Source of the DNA: Marthasterias glacialis
Lineage: Eukaryota > Echinodermata > Asteroidea > Forcipulatida > Asteriidae
Length of the DNA stretch: 64,000 bases
Assembly (NCBI GenBank): GCA_911728455.2
Contig: OU452226.1
Span: 12,479,938-12,543,937 of the forward strand
Direction of reading: 5' to 3'
This document shows positions 12,099 to 23,793 of the stretch, one piece after another. How positions within the stretch are numbered: the first letter of the stretch is position 1; each line of letters starts with the position of its first letter. Under the pieces are notes generated by a model. The model searched no databases. It saw nothing but the letters and a program-made list of their open reading frames with translations, and was not told the origin of the DNA. The position numbers and the translations under genes are program-made.

Positions 12099-12728
12099 CT
12101 GCAACACAAACAAAATGCATAATTTGTGACTTTTAGTGTTTATAAGAACATTACCCATAATTAAAACAGTTATAACAGAGATAACTTGGGTTACTTTCAG
12201 ATTTTTTTTTATTTCAATCAAAAATAAGTGAAGAAAACCAACAATGTAATCAGCAAAAAAACTGTTAGAAGGAATTCATGTATTTCAGGATTATATTGAT
12301 TGTTGCAGCAAAAATAAGCCATAACTTTATCATCAGTGAGCTCTCTCTCAGAATGAAACTTATCTGGCAAACAACATGCACAAATGTAACTCTCCAAAAG
12401 CTAAGAAATCGTATTGATATTTGTTAATTGTAATGCTGCAAGAAAATCACCAATATTAACTTCTGTTAAAACAAGAGCAACACCATATATTCTTCACAAT
12501 TAATGTGGCAAATCACAAACCATCGTGATAGTGTCTCCAACTGCAACATCTATCAGGCTCTACATGGTTTCAAAGGCATCATGAAATTAGACGATGACAC
12601 TACAGACTGCTTTCTTCCAGTCAGTCTGCCCATTTAAAGCACAAATCCTGAATAAAGTTGGCTGCCACAGGCATGAACAAACAGAGCTCCATGTGGGACC
12701 AGGGATTAATATCAAACGTATACTTTAC

Positions 12729-12817
12729 TGGAGAGTGCAGCTCCTTTATCATAGGCTGGTCTTGGACATGCATCTACTTGTTGACAGCGTAGATGTCTTT
12801 GGAAATGCTAAGCCTGA
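12729..12817 (-). pseudogene. Decayed copy of the 84-bp duplicated exon
   Basis: It is 89 bp instead of 84: one extra base near the middle and four more after it. The first shift exposes a TAG in the frame used by the intact copies. Splice-like borders (TTGCAG and GTAAAG) are kept. Confidence 0.4.
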
Positions 12818-13453
12818 CTGCAACACAAACAAAATGTACAATTTGCGACAGTTAGTGTTTAAGAACATTACCCACCATTAAAACAGTTAGGATGAGATAA
12901 TCTGATTTTTCCTTTGTTTTTTTTTATATATTTTTTCAAAAAATAAGTGAAGAAACCAACATTGTAATCAACAAAAAAACTGTTTGGAGGAATTCATGCA
13001 TTTTAGAATTATTTTGATTGTTGCAATCAAAATAAGGAACAGTGATTTTGGGGGAAGTCAAATGCCAAAACAGTTCTCCTGAGGATTGGTGCTGGAATGA
13101 ACTTTGCCGTCATCAGTGAACTCTCAGAATTAAACTTACCTAGCAAAAATTAATTACCAAAAGGTAAGAATTTCTCTTCATATTTGTGACTAACATGAAG
13201 CATCTTTGAAACTTTCCCAAAATAATTCAAACCTCTACAGAAAACAAAACCACAACCTTGTCTGTCAACTCTGAAATGATTGCCAAACAACATACACATA
13301 TCTTTGATTAAAATGTAATACTACAAGAAAATGACTGATATTAACTTCTGCTTAACCAAAAGCAACAACATGCCTTCCTCAAAACTGTTACAGAGCTGTA
13401 TTTGGGACCAGGGGTAATATTAAAAGTATACTCTTTGAGAAATCACCTTTTAC

Positions 13454-13537
13454 TGGAGAGTGCAGCTCCTTCATCATAGGCTGGTCTTGGACATCTACTT
13501 GTTGACGGGTAGATGTCTGTGGAGAGGCTAAGCCTGA
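13454..13537 (-). CDS. Intact 84-bp duplicated exon, copy B
   Basis: Same length, phase and borders (TTGTGTTGCAG and GTAAAAGG) as the copy at 12,015-12,098, with five base changes between them. Reads RLSLSTDIYPSTSRC then PRPAYDEGAALS. Any upstream exon of this gene would lie at higher coordinates. A block at 14,089-14,370 ending at a GTAACT donor is one candidate but is not supported by similarity. Confidence 0.4.
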
Positions 13538-14399
13538 CTGCAACACAAACAAAATGCACAATTTGTGACATTTCGTGTTTAAGAACATTACCCATTATTA
13601 GTACAGTACAGTTATGATCAGTTATGTTCAGCTTTCACATTTTTTTATACAATCAAAAATAATTAAAGAATAAGAGCAATACGATAAAATGTTATGTTAA
13701 CTTTTGCTGATTGCTAGCTGACTCACAACATTTTGATAGACTTGCAATTTCATCAAAACAGACTATGTCTACATGTCTGTCATCATTTGTTTGCATTAGT
13801 TCCATTTTCATATTGGCAATTATGTTCAAGTTTTATATTAAACTTCTTGGATACTAGAATATTGGCCTGGATATGGATTTAAATACTCACAAGTGCTATT
13901 GTAGAAAGTACAGGATTTAAATTATCAGGGATAAAATTGCACTTTTCCTTTAAAACATCTGTAATGTATTTATCTTAAACTCATGATATCACTGGATTAG
14001 TGGGTGGGGCCCTCTCATATAAGAAGGCTGCTCATCAACACATCATGTGACATAAGTGCATAAAGGTGATTGGAGATCACTGATAAACTTAAGAAAAGTT
14101 ACCGTTTAAATCAAGGTACGTCATGTCACATCCCTTCTCTCCAAGCTCTGTCTTCACTTGGGACGGCAGTGCAAAATTTAAGTTGATGACAATCCAATGT
14201 TGTATAGAGACTCCACAAAGACTTACATGACCATCAGTTGACTGCAGAAGACTAGAGGTAAAAAGAAAGTTTTCTTTGTATTCAGCTTTTGTGGAATCGG
14301 GAATTATATGAAGGGCAAATGAAACATTTAACCTTCCAGTGCAAAATGAAACTAGAATTCTAAGTATCATGGCTGAGCAGTGTAGTAGTGAATTGGACT

Positions 14400-15830
14400 C
14401 TTTTGCAAAATTTTGTTTCTTCCGACTTGCCTCCAGTCAGCTGTACATTTTAACAGGCCTGCATGAATATTGCATATTTGACAACCCGAGTGATTCTTTC
14501 TTGATATTTTCATGAGAAATTAAACAGTTTTACACAAACAGGTTCCTTAATACTTTTGATTAGCCTATAGGGCTACCTAATAAACAAGTTTGACTAGCCT
14601 GCAGCACTCTTAATGTATGAACACGAGGCTCCTGACTAAACTGAGCCCTCTGGGTATGTTTCCCCAGTGTGGCTGGTCATGTCTCTTTATCTGTAGTTAC
14701 TTCTCAAGACCTATTGAGGGTTGAAGTTGTTATTACCATTAGCTACAGGGGAGCAATTTGCATCAGCATCCCCTCCCTGTCTCAGACCACATCACCCAGC
14801 AAGTGTCTGTATTCAATTATAGTTAAGACATCTTAACTGTGAGGGCTGACTGCCAAGATTATCCCTGTCAGCTGGAAGTAAAATAGAAATTGTATAAAGC
14901 ATCATTAAGGCAGCTTTCCTTGAGAACTACACAAAAATACTTCCTGAGTGTTGCTACTAAGAGAATAGATAGTAACCACTTGGCACCAGGATTTCCAAAT
15001 TTTTTCAAGAATACAACAAATAACAGATTTATTTTGTCACAAATTTTGCTTGTACACGCATTACTTTTTTTTTTTACTCCTACAAGCAAAATAAACAGTG
15101 ATTTCGGAGGTCTACACATGCTACTTTCTCAACTTGTATAACATGATCTGATGGACATATTTCTCCGGAGGATTAAACTAGTGATTTTCTCGAATGAAAT
15201 TAATCAACTTTGATGATTAACAATCCTGTCATTGCCATTGTTCGTACGGAAATTATATATGGAACAGAGTAAGATTGGTACGTTGGTATTCTCCAGTTAC
15301 ACAATGATGACATCATCAAGGTCCACAAGGCTCTGATGTTTAAGGGGAGAACTGAATAATAGGGCAGGAATTGAAGAGGTGCTGAACTGTTTGTTGCTAC
15401 ATGTAGGTGCCACACTCGCATCTGTCTATAGGCGCCACACTCGCATCTGTCCAAGGGCTCCACATCAATCTTCTGCACAAGGGAATAATTTATTCCCTGC
15501 AAAGAACAATCCTGTATTTTCACTTGAAAGGGATGGTACATTTTTGGTTATTAAAAGAATGCATTAATTCAAACCTTCCAAGTTTTCAGTTAAGATTTCC
15601 ATAAATTTTGATAATGAGCGTTTATATTGTGTCCAGCATCTCATATCTCTGGTATGTCAGATTCAAGATCTCCTTAGCTATAAATGGTTTTAGGCTAATT
15701 TTGCACTGTAGTGTTCAGCCAACACCATGGCTTCTTTTATCACGTTTTCCTGTAAAATTACTAATAATATAAATATATATCTTTTTACTACATTGTAGAT
15801 TATAGTCCAGCCATTAATCCTCACTCCCCA
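14400..15830. other. Intergenic stretch
   Basis: No gene recognised. One small feature: GCCACACTCGCATCTGTC is repeated at about 15,409 and 15,432, a 23-bp-spaced duplication. Confidence 0.35.
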
Positions 15831-15837
15831 GAGTGAT

Positions 15838-16035
15838 TAACTAGGATCCATCCCCACTCTAACAAATTCCAACACCATATGGGTTACTCAAAACCCAAAC
15901 TGTGGTACTCTGATTATGGTGGTATGCCTGAACTCATGTAAAGCATGATCAGTTTACTCATGCAGTACCCAGTCCAACACAACCCAACAAAACCTGCTGT
16001 TAGAGTTTGATAGAATAGGGACTGTTAGGGTTAAA
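15838..16035 (+). repeat. Dispersed repeat, copy 1 (inverted partner near 27.7 kb)
   Basis: Segments such as ACTCTGATTATGGTGGTATG, CCAACAAAACCT and AGAGTTTGATAGAATAGGGA occur in the same order on the minus strand of 27,660-27,775. The present copy has about 36 extra bases in the middle. No coding content is seen. Confidence 0.6.
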
Positions 16036-16169
16036 ATTGTTCAAGTAAAATTTGTGCTTGTTTTGTTGTTAGGCAGGAACACTGTTTATGTAATGTGTGC
16101 AGTCAGGTAGGTAGATATGGGTTAAAGAAATCTTAAAACTTAGTGAATTTCTTTTGGAAGAGATTTGGT

Positions 16170-16245
16170 AATTTCTTGTTGTTTATAAATGTCAACCTGG
16201 ACATTTTTTCTATTGATCTTCATTGTGGCTCTAATAGACTGATTG
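16170..16245 (-). repeat. Short fragment of the RTE-like LINE
   Basis: TTGTTTATAAATGTCAACCTGGACA and its flank match 18,530-18,585 inside the RTE-like relic, in the same orientation. It is an isolated 75-bp fragment. Confidence 0.45.
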
Positions 16246-16964
16246 CGCGACCAATATTATGTCATCACGTGACCTGTAGTGGGTACTACATCATCTGGGC
16301 TGATGGCAAACTACGTGCAAATGAATGTTGTGACGGACAGAGTCACATCAACCATCCGCTTTTGGTAATATTAACACAGTTACTAAGCCCTTTTATTAAA
16401 GTTGTATGTTGTAACATTGATTTCAATCATATTATTGTTTCATAAACAACAAGTATTCTGTTACAAAAGAGGTTTATTTTGAGTTATGCACTACGGGCGG
16501 CGTCGGACAACAATGTAGCAACCCACCTGTTATTTTGTTTGTAATGTATTAAATCACTGTTTAAAAAAAGGGGAAAAAGTAAAGAACGTTGGAAAAGTGA
16601 GCATTTATACCTATCCTTGCTGAATTTCAAATAGACAAAGGAATCACACAGTTTTGGAAAGCCTTTTCTTTGAATAATTTAAGCATCAAAACTGTGAAAT
16701 TCTTGTGTTGAAAAGTGTGTGATCGCGGTTGTCTGGCCCAAACGTTCCATCCGTCATGCAACTAGTACTAACATGTACCACATTCTGAACATTTATATGC
16801 TCCCCTGTAGAATTTCCGAAACTTCCCGGCCTGTGCTTACTGGCTTCATTCAACCACTCAAAAGCCTCTGGTACAAACTCTGGAATACGTTTCACAGATA
16901 TCGAGAAAGAAAAGCCTCGATCGAATAAACAAATGCAACAGTCATCATGTATGGTACCTCACAT

Positions 16965-19500
16965 CCAAAGGAACTCCATCTGGTTCTTGTTTTTGTTGAA
17001 ACATCCTTTTTTGTGTTGTTATCAATTTTTACTGTTTTGACCAGGTATTTGTATTCTGTGACCCTATTGATCTCTTGGTCCTCCACCATTACTGTATCGT
17101 CTGTGTAGAAGTTTGTCATGTATTTTGTCTTTCTTCAACCCAATGTCTTTACTTTTGCTGTTTAGTACATTAGTTGTGCTTCCAAGTCCTTAACCTAAGA
17201 GGTGATTAGAGCAACATCTTCTGCAAAGCGCAGGTTTGTCAGCATTTGTCCATCGATGTTGGCCCTCTCTCCTCCAGGGGCATTTCTTGAAATTCTCCTC
17301 TATTGCTGCAGTGAATATTGAGGGTGAATAAGGACAGCCTTGCCTAACTCTGCTTTTATTTTAATGTTTATTTCACACAAGACGCCATCGTCAATGCATA
17401 TTTTTGCTGTTGCATCAGTGTAGCTGCTATCTTAAGATATCGTTCGCTGCTTTCCATTTTTCTCAGAGCTTGAAATAGATCTGTGTTCCACTGAGTCAAG
17501 TGCCTTCTCATAGTCGATAAACCCTATGCACAGGTCCAGTTGGAATTCATTAACCTTTTGGATGAGTTGGTTGAGTGCATATAAATTGGTCTGTTATTGA
17601 GAACCCTTTTTTGAACCTGGCCTGTTCTCTTGGTTGATGTTTATGTAGAACTGTCTTGATTCTGTTTTGGATAATTTTGGTTCAAATTTTGAAGAGATTT
17701 GATAAAAGACTGATGGGTCTGCTATTCCAGATGTCAGTTTTGTCATCTTTTTCTTCGAGGAAGAATACCTTTCGTTTCATTCCAGTGTCTTGGTATCGTT
17801 TGTTCCATTAAGATCTTTAAAAGGATGTTAACTGTGATATCACCTCATCACCACCTTCACTGAGTATGTCGCTTGCTATTTCACCCTCACCTTGGGCCTT
17901 GTTTCTTTTCATCGATTTCAGAGCATATTCAACTTCTGCTTTCGATACATGTGGTTGTTTCTGTGTTTTCTAATGACACCTCTTCTGTTGCTTTTCTTAC
18001 AGACTTGGGGAACAAAAAACCTCTTGGTAGAAGTTGGGGCACACCTCATCAAGTACTTCGTCCCCTGATCTTCAGTGAGATTTCCATCCTCTTTTCTCAG
18101 TCGTTGTGTTCTTGTCTTTGTGTAACTTCTTTCGACGGTTTCCTTTGGCCCTCTACCTGTCTTCAGAACTCTCTTGATTTGTTCCTCTTTTCTTCATCTC
18201 ATTCTTTGTTTTCTATTTTTCCTGCTTTTCTTGACTGCCTCAGCATACTCAATTTTCTGCAGAGCTGTTTTGTGTGGTATTTGTCTTGAGCTTCTTTCAC
18301 CTTGTGAATCAATGGCCTCAACTTCTTTAACCTAACTGGTTTTCTGTTTGCCTGTCCTCAATGATGATGTAGCTTTTATCGCGTCATCACTTATAATTGG
18401 GGTTATCTTGTTGCACCTTGTTTCAAGATCCAAGTCTTTGACTTCTAAACCTTCAAATCCGTTCATGTTTGATCTGGACCTCCTCTCTCTGTCCTTGAAG
18501 TTTTAAGATATTCACTTTTTGCTTTTTCGTGTTGTTTATAAATGTCAACCTGGACAATTTTCTATTGATCATCAGTGTGGCTCTTTCATCCTTTGATTGC
18601 TGGTGATGGCTACTTTTGTAATAACTATTTTGTACCATTCCTTTTTGGATACTCATGATGTTAGTCATTTTTTTTTTACTGCACCATTTGGGCTCTCCTT
18701 CGTCCAGTAGCTGTTTTTCTTTTCCTGGAAAGAGGTGTTTGTAATAACTAGCCCATGCTGAGCTGCAAAAGCAGTAAGTGTTTCTCCTCTTGTGTTTCTC
18801 TCACCAACTCCATATTTACCAATGATTGCTTCTTCTCCTGGTTTCACTTTGGCATTGAAATCTCCTATGACTATGGTATATTTAGATTTGTGTTAATTTG
18901 TGTTAATTGCTTTTTTTTTTAGCCGGGCTATCATTCCACATGGGACTCGGGGTTTTCTACTTATAACCCTGGGTTTGTGACCCTTACCAGGTACTACCAA
19001 CCGGGTCAGTTGGACCTGGGGCTCGCATGGCAGGGGCAACCACTCCTTGAGATAGTTGAGGTCACAACTACCTGCTACCATGACCCAAGTGGGGGTTTGA
19101 AATCCATGAGTTTTCGTTCACCTGAGTAGACTGCCATCCAAGGCTAGAAGCCCCAACAACCCAACTCCAAGGTTGAATACCTCCCACGGTTAACTCCACC
19201 CGCCCGGAGCAAACTGGTTTTAAGGCACCAAATGTCATCAAGTGTTTTTTTAAGTTCACCATAGAAATAGCTCAATGACTTATTTTTCTGCTGAAGATGT
19301 AGGGGCATAAACCTGTAGTTTGGTTAAGTTTTTAGGTTCGGCTTGTTGACGTTTTGAGATGATCCTATCATTCACTGGGTTGTAACTAATGACATAGACT
19401 GCCATCTCCTAATCCAAGATGAAGGCCACGCTGTTCCTTCCTGAGTTAACTTCTCCTTATACTGTGTGATAACTGTCTGTTGTGAAGTGGCCTTTCCAGA
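16965..19500 (-). mobile_element. RTE-like LINE relic, frameshifted, with a nested insertion
   Basis: Minus-strand reading gives a broken endonuclease then reverse transcriptase. Endonuclease pieces: AVYVISYNPVNDRIISKRQ and LQVYAPTSSAEK (about 19,440-19,280), and IIGKYGVGERNTRGE...AFAAQHGLVITNTSF...YWT-ESPNG (about 18,840-18,670). RT pieces: IDGQMLTNLRFAEDVALIT near 17,260-17,195 (the usual FADD is FAED here) and EYKYLVKTVKIDNNTKKD near 17,065-17,000. These match the RTE-clade pattern of endonuclease and RT motifs. Many stops and frameshifts make it dead. It loses homology at about 16,965, so the 3' end is truncated or replaced. A 330-bp insertion splits the endonuclease at 18,885-19,215. Confidence 0.75.
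18885..19215 (-). mobile_element. Retroposon-like insertion inside the RTE relic
   Basis: Between the two endonuclease pieces lies a GC-richer block that on the minus strand ends in a run of A (plus-strand T run at 18,911-18,922) followed by GCAATTAACACAAATTAACACAAAT. It encodes no endonuclease residues. The A-tail suggests target-primed retroposition. Target-site repeats are not clear. The source element is not identified. Confidence 0.45.
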
Positions 19501-19564
19501 CAAACTTGTTTCACCTATATTGCATTGTTAACTCTAGTATAGGTGAATACAAGGTTGTGCCCCC

Positions 19565-21340
19565 CCCCCCCCTTTACTGGGTCTATAAGTAGCACTGTGG
19601 ACTTCTCTCCTTGAACTTTATGAAGGCATCTTGACAGCTGGGGAACTGAGGGAACCTGCCAGGTTGTTCCAACTGATGGAGAGTGCATCTACCCGCCATG
19701 CTTGTGGGTCTGGATGCCCCGACAAAAAGCCAAGGAGTTGTTTGTTCAGTTGTAATGCGAACAGGTCGACTGTTGGCTAAAATTCCAGAGCCTGTACAAT
19801 GTTTTTGAAAACCTCTCGGAGCAACTGCCATGATTCTGTGCGATCGTTGACATTTTTAGACATTTCGTCTGCCAAGATGTTTTCCACTCCTGGAATAAAG
19901 TCTACTGTCAGTTTTATCCCTCTGTGTAGACACCATGTCAAGATCATGACTGCTAGGTTGGACATTTCTTGTGAATGTGTCCCCCCCCCCCCTTTGTGGC
20001 TTATGTACGACATGGCTTTCATGTCCATTTGTAAACGGATGTGTAAGTTCTGTCGATGGCTCACTAATGCTTGAAGGGCTTAGTATACCGACAGCAGGTC
20101 TGGATGTCTGATGTGAAGATTTTGTTCTGCTTTGGACCATATACCTCCCATCAAAATGTCTGGTGTCATGCAAGCACCCCAACCCTGGAGTGATGCATCT
20201 GTTTGTGGGCGTTACGTCTGTATTCAGAATGAGAAGGGTTTGACCTTATCAATTCAAATCCAGGTTTCCAGTTCTTTCTTGGATGACTGAGACAGGAGTA
20301 CTTGAGACTCGTATGCGTTGTTTTGTCATAGTGCTGCAATCTTGTTCTGTTACAAGTTTCAGTAATACAGAGAGGTGTGGAAACACTGCTTGTATGCTTG
20401 ACGACAGTCGACTAATGAGCTGAGCCAACTCCCAGACTGTTGAGGTCTGTGATAGTAAAATGTCCTGGCAGTGATTGACTATGTGGTTAATTGACTTTTT
20501 GTGCTGGAAGAGACAGGGTCATCATTGAATCGGATTCAATGCAAAACCCCAGGTTAGTTAACCATTGCAGTGGGTGGAGCTGTGATCTTGCCTAATTGAT
20601 GAGGAAACCTAGTCGCTGTACCAGACTAAACATGAGCTGTACACTTTCTGTACACTCCCTCGATTTGGTACTGCAAAATTTAGCCCCATTCTTGGACTTG
20701 TAGGTTGAGTCTTTTCTCCCTCGGTATATGAAGGATCGAGGGGCTGCCACCAAACTTCCGGGTCGTTGCCGAGTAGTAAGGGGAGAATGCGTTCCCTTTA
20801 TAAGAAGTAGCAAAGGATCCCCCAGTCTTAGTCACTTTTGTAACCAGCTTGCTTGCTTTCTCTGCCTCCTTTATGTCTTTGGTCAAGTATACCTCTGAAC
20901 AATGCTCCCATTGAAGGGGAATGTCACTTGAGGATGTCAAATCTTCTGTTCAGAAGATCATCAAAAGCTTGTTGTCTTGACAGTGCCAGGCTTTGGCTAG
21001 CTGATCCCAGCAGGAAAAGCACCGATGTAATGTGCTGCAAAACTAAACTAGCATCGACTGAATCTGGACTTGATGTATCCATCAAAAGCATCAAAAAGAT
21101 GTATGAAAGGTAAGGCTACCTTTAGCGGATGATTGTGAGAGTGCTTTCAGCAAAGAAGGAGCTTCTTTGAAGGAGGATTTCACCTGGCTCGGCAGTTCCG
21201 GGGCCTTGAAATACTTTTCCTATGCTATTGGAACCTGGTTGGCTTACAGTTCCTCTTTGAAATTTTCATGTGCCAAGTTGTTTGAACAAAGTTGTTCCCA
21301 CCATGTAAGGATCTTCTCTGTCACTGGAGCGCCCACTGAT
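19565..21340 (-). mobile_element. DIRS-like retrotransposon relic (gag-like, RT tail, RNase H)
   Basis: On the minus strand, RNase H-like sequence is clear: TDASLQGWGACM (20,202-20,165), then SHRQNLHIRLQMD, AMSYISHKGG and IPGVENILADEMSKN (about 19,880), followed by a region with VDLFA-like spacing. This order matches DIRS and related elements, where RNase H follows RT. Upstream, the RT C-terminal part (LVQRLGFLIN, LTNLGFCIES) is present but the catalytic palm motif is missing, so an internal deletion lies near 20,640. A gag-like part with PVTEKILTWWEQLC and a FGGSPSILHIPREKRL segment occupies 20,650-21,330. Frameshifts and stops throughout. No tyrosine recombinase was seen. A pol of a Ty3-like element is the alternative, but the residues fit DIRS better. 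Confidence 0.65.
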
Positions 21341-21344
21341 TTGG

Positions 21345-21570
21345 CTGGCATGGGTGGTGTGTGCGTAAAGTGCTTGCCTCTCACCAAATGTGTCCCTGGT
21401 TCGATTCCCGGCTAGGGCCACATGTGAGTAGAGTTGTGCGTTGGTTCTCTCCTATGCCACAAGGGCTTTTCTCCAGGCCATCCGGTTTTCCTCCCTCCGG
21501 AAAACCAATCAGTTTCCATCTCAGGCTGTGCTCCATGGTCATAATGGGTTGATGTGGCTGGCTGCCAGTA
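21345..21570 (+). mobile_element. tRNA-derived SINE
   Basis: The head has tRNA promoter-like boxes: GGTGTGTGCGTAAAGTGCTT and the B-box GGTTCGATTCCCGGC (about 21,398). A non-tRNA body follows (ACATGTGAGTAGAGTTGTGC, TTGGTTCTCTCC, CCGGTTTTCCTCCCTCCGG), a type widespread in invertebrate SINEs. The tRNA part is not a functional gene because its arms no longer pair fully. Confidence 0.7.
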
Positions 21571-22440
21571 AGGATGGTTATTCAATGGGTTACAAATTCA
21601 CCTGGATTGGCGAGTTGGACCCATCAATTTCAAGGCTTATTTTGATCCCTCTATTTGAGACCGTGTCGCTTGTGGACCCGAAGTCATTTCTACTAACGGG
21701 AATAACTTCAAACCCAATCAGACTCACCGATGCTGGTGGTTACTTTGGTGTTGCTGGGCAGCACTAGTTGAAGGGTGTTGTACCAGGAAAGTGGCCAGAG
21801 ATGCAGTGGCATCATTAGAAATAGAATGGGCGCCGCCATGTTGTATGAATGCTGCCCATTAGCATTTATGCTCGCCTGTGGAACAGTCCATTGTTGTCTG
21901 GGGAAGGTATTTGGCCCTCACTTGTTCGAAGACGAGGTTTGTCCACATCTGCCTTGAGCTAAATTAAAAGCTTTCCCTTCTTGGGGAAAATGTATTCTTT
22001 ACTCCAAACAAGAAGTGTCCATTGCTCATTAACCAGTTAAGGCCAAATGACATACACGCCATTGTTTTCCCTGCCACAAATCGGGTCGCCTGGACATTTT
22101 GGAACATCTCCTGCAACATTGGTCATGGGACCAATTATCAACTATGGCTCACAGCCGAGTTTTGCGATTCTTGGTGAATAAATCTGATATTTTCTTGAAA
22201 ATGAAACAATAAATCCTGCTGCTTCAATGACAACCTTTTGTTTGCTTCTCTTTGCTTTGTTTAGTCAAGGTTTCTTTGTGTTAATGATACTCTCAAAGAA
22301 AATTATTTTGGCCAGTCCAAGAAATTAATACCAACAGGATGGCATAGAAATTTTGAGAACTCTGGCGCTCAGTGGATTAAAGTGTACATAATAATACGCA
22401 GCTCTTGAATATAAATACACACCCGAGGGTTCAAGACGTT
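21571..22440. other. Unassigned stretch next to retroelement relics
   Basis: No family could be recognised. It may be further decayed retroelement, since it abuts the DIRS-like relic and SINE, but no motif supports that. Confidence 0.3.
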
Positions 22441-22447
22441 TACTCAC

Positions 22448-22505
22448 CTGACCAACTTCAGGTTGTAGCTGTGATGAGCTGTTCCTTGTCTGTGTCATCC
22501 TTCCC
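22448..22505 (-). CDS. Isolated exon candidate
   Basis: On the minus strand CCGTCTCTCCCTGCAG precedes, and GTGAGTAA follows, a 58-bp block. One frame reads GRMTQTRNSSSQLQPEVGQ. The splice sites are strong, but no neighbouring exon was found and the peptide is not recognised. It could be chance. Confidence 0.2.
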
Positions 22506-23340
22506 CTGCAGGGAGAGACGGCAAACAGATGTGTGGTAAAAAGCATCAATTATGTTGAAGTTGGTTGACGCTGCATGAGAAATAAACAAACGGTAAATAC
22601 TTGTAGGGCCAACATAATGCAAATAAAACCATATTTCGTAGACATAAGTGGTCTCTTGAAAATTGTTATTTTGTTCATTGTTTCTGGGGTAAAAAACAAT
22701 AACAAAACACAGATTTTTATTACTTGAATAATACATGTATATAACATGCAACAGTTTATGTTTTTCAACCACCAAAGTTTCTCTGTTAAAGCTTTTGGGG
22801 CAGCGTTATGTAAACATCAAATCAAAAAACAAAAAGTAGTAGCACACCCAACAGGGGCACTATAGGCTTTAGGCACACCCAAGAGTGGGCTAGTGCCCTT
22901 CACAGGGGCCTGCCGTTTTATTGTATTTTCATTGACAGAGACAAATAAAACGAAAGAGAAATTTGTCTCCAGAGATGTGTTTAAGACACGAGGGAGGAAG
23001 GGGGGAGGAATTGTCACACCACAAAAACTTGTGTATGCTCAAAAAGCATCTGAATTTTCCCACAAAATTTGTGACTTTTTCCTACAAATTCCAGTGGCAG
23101 AGTAATATGCAATTAGAAAGTTTTTTTTATTAAGGAACTGAGCGGATGTACAGCTACAGCTCACACAAAGTCTGGGTGCATGTGCTGGGCCCTTCCTGTG
23201 GCTTCATGATTTCACTGGCTTTTAAACAAACATCTGTGTATGGATGAAGCTCATGATTATTCTTCATCCCCAATGGAAATTTACATTAAAATTGATGTGG
23301 TACCAGCTGCTAAAATATAGGATTCAAAATGCCTCGTTAC

Positions 23341-23400
23341 TGGGTAAGCTCAGTAGTCTAGGGGTAAGACATCTGCTCTAAAATGGTAAAACACAAATAA
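23341..23400 (+). repeat. Fragment of a tRNA-derived SINE
   Basis: AGCTCAGTAGTCTAGGGGTA and GTAAGACATCTGCTCTAAAATGG match the minus strand of the SINE at 33,120-33,256. The B box and tail are missing here. Confidence 0.45.
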
Positions 23401-23522
23401 TATTCTCGCAGGAGATGTTGCCGGTTATTATGATGGTACAATTGTGTCACGTACCTTTATGAAAAAAATTAAAAATTAATGGACATTGTGCAATTTGCCC
23501 AATAAGATCGTGCAAATCAGCT

Positions 23523-23640
23523 TAAGGCCAAGGGCGTCGATTGGTGGGGGACAGGGGGGACATGTCCCCCCCCCCCCACTTTTTAGAGTGGGGGGATAGC
23601 ATATCAAATGTCCCCCCCCCCCCCACTTTTTGACCCCCTC
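23523..23640. repeat. G/C-run repeat with GGGCGTCGAT end
   Basis: GGGCGTCGATTGGTGGGGGA leads into alternating G and C runs with CCCCACTTTTT. The reverse complement of GGGCGTCGATC and of the adjoining AAAAGTGGGGGG appears at 28,765-28,798. The two ends may mark the limits of one composite element that surrounds the LINE, or be two separate insertions. Confidence 0.4.
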
Positions 23641-23793
23641 AAAAAACAAAACAAAAAAACAACAACAATAGATATGCTTAATAAAAGCAACAATATACAG
23701 CATTTTGGGGAAAGTAAACGTGAGTAGTCTCGGGTTTTTCATACATTTTTCTTCAAAGAACTGATAACGTCTGAATGGTAATGGTAATGGGTA

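Noticed and set aside
14868-15141. Mirror-image open frames on both strands
   Set aside because: Neither has splice support or a recognisable domain.
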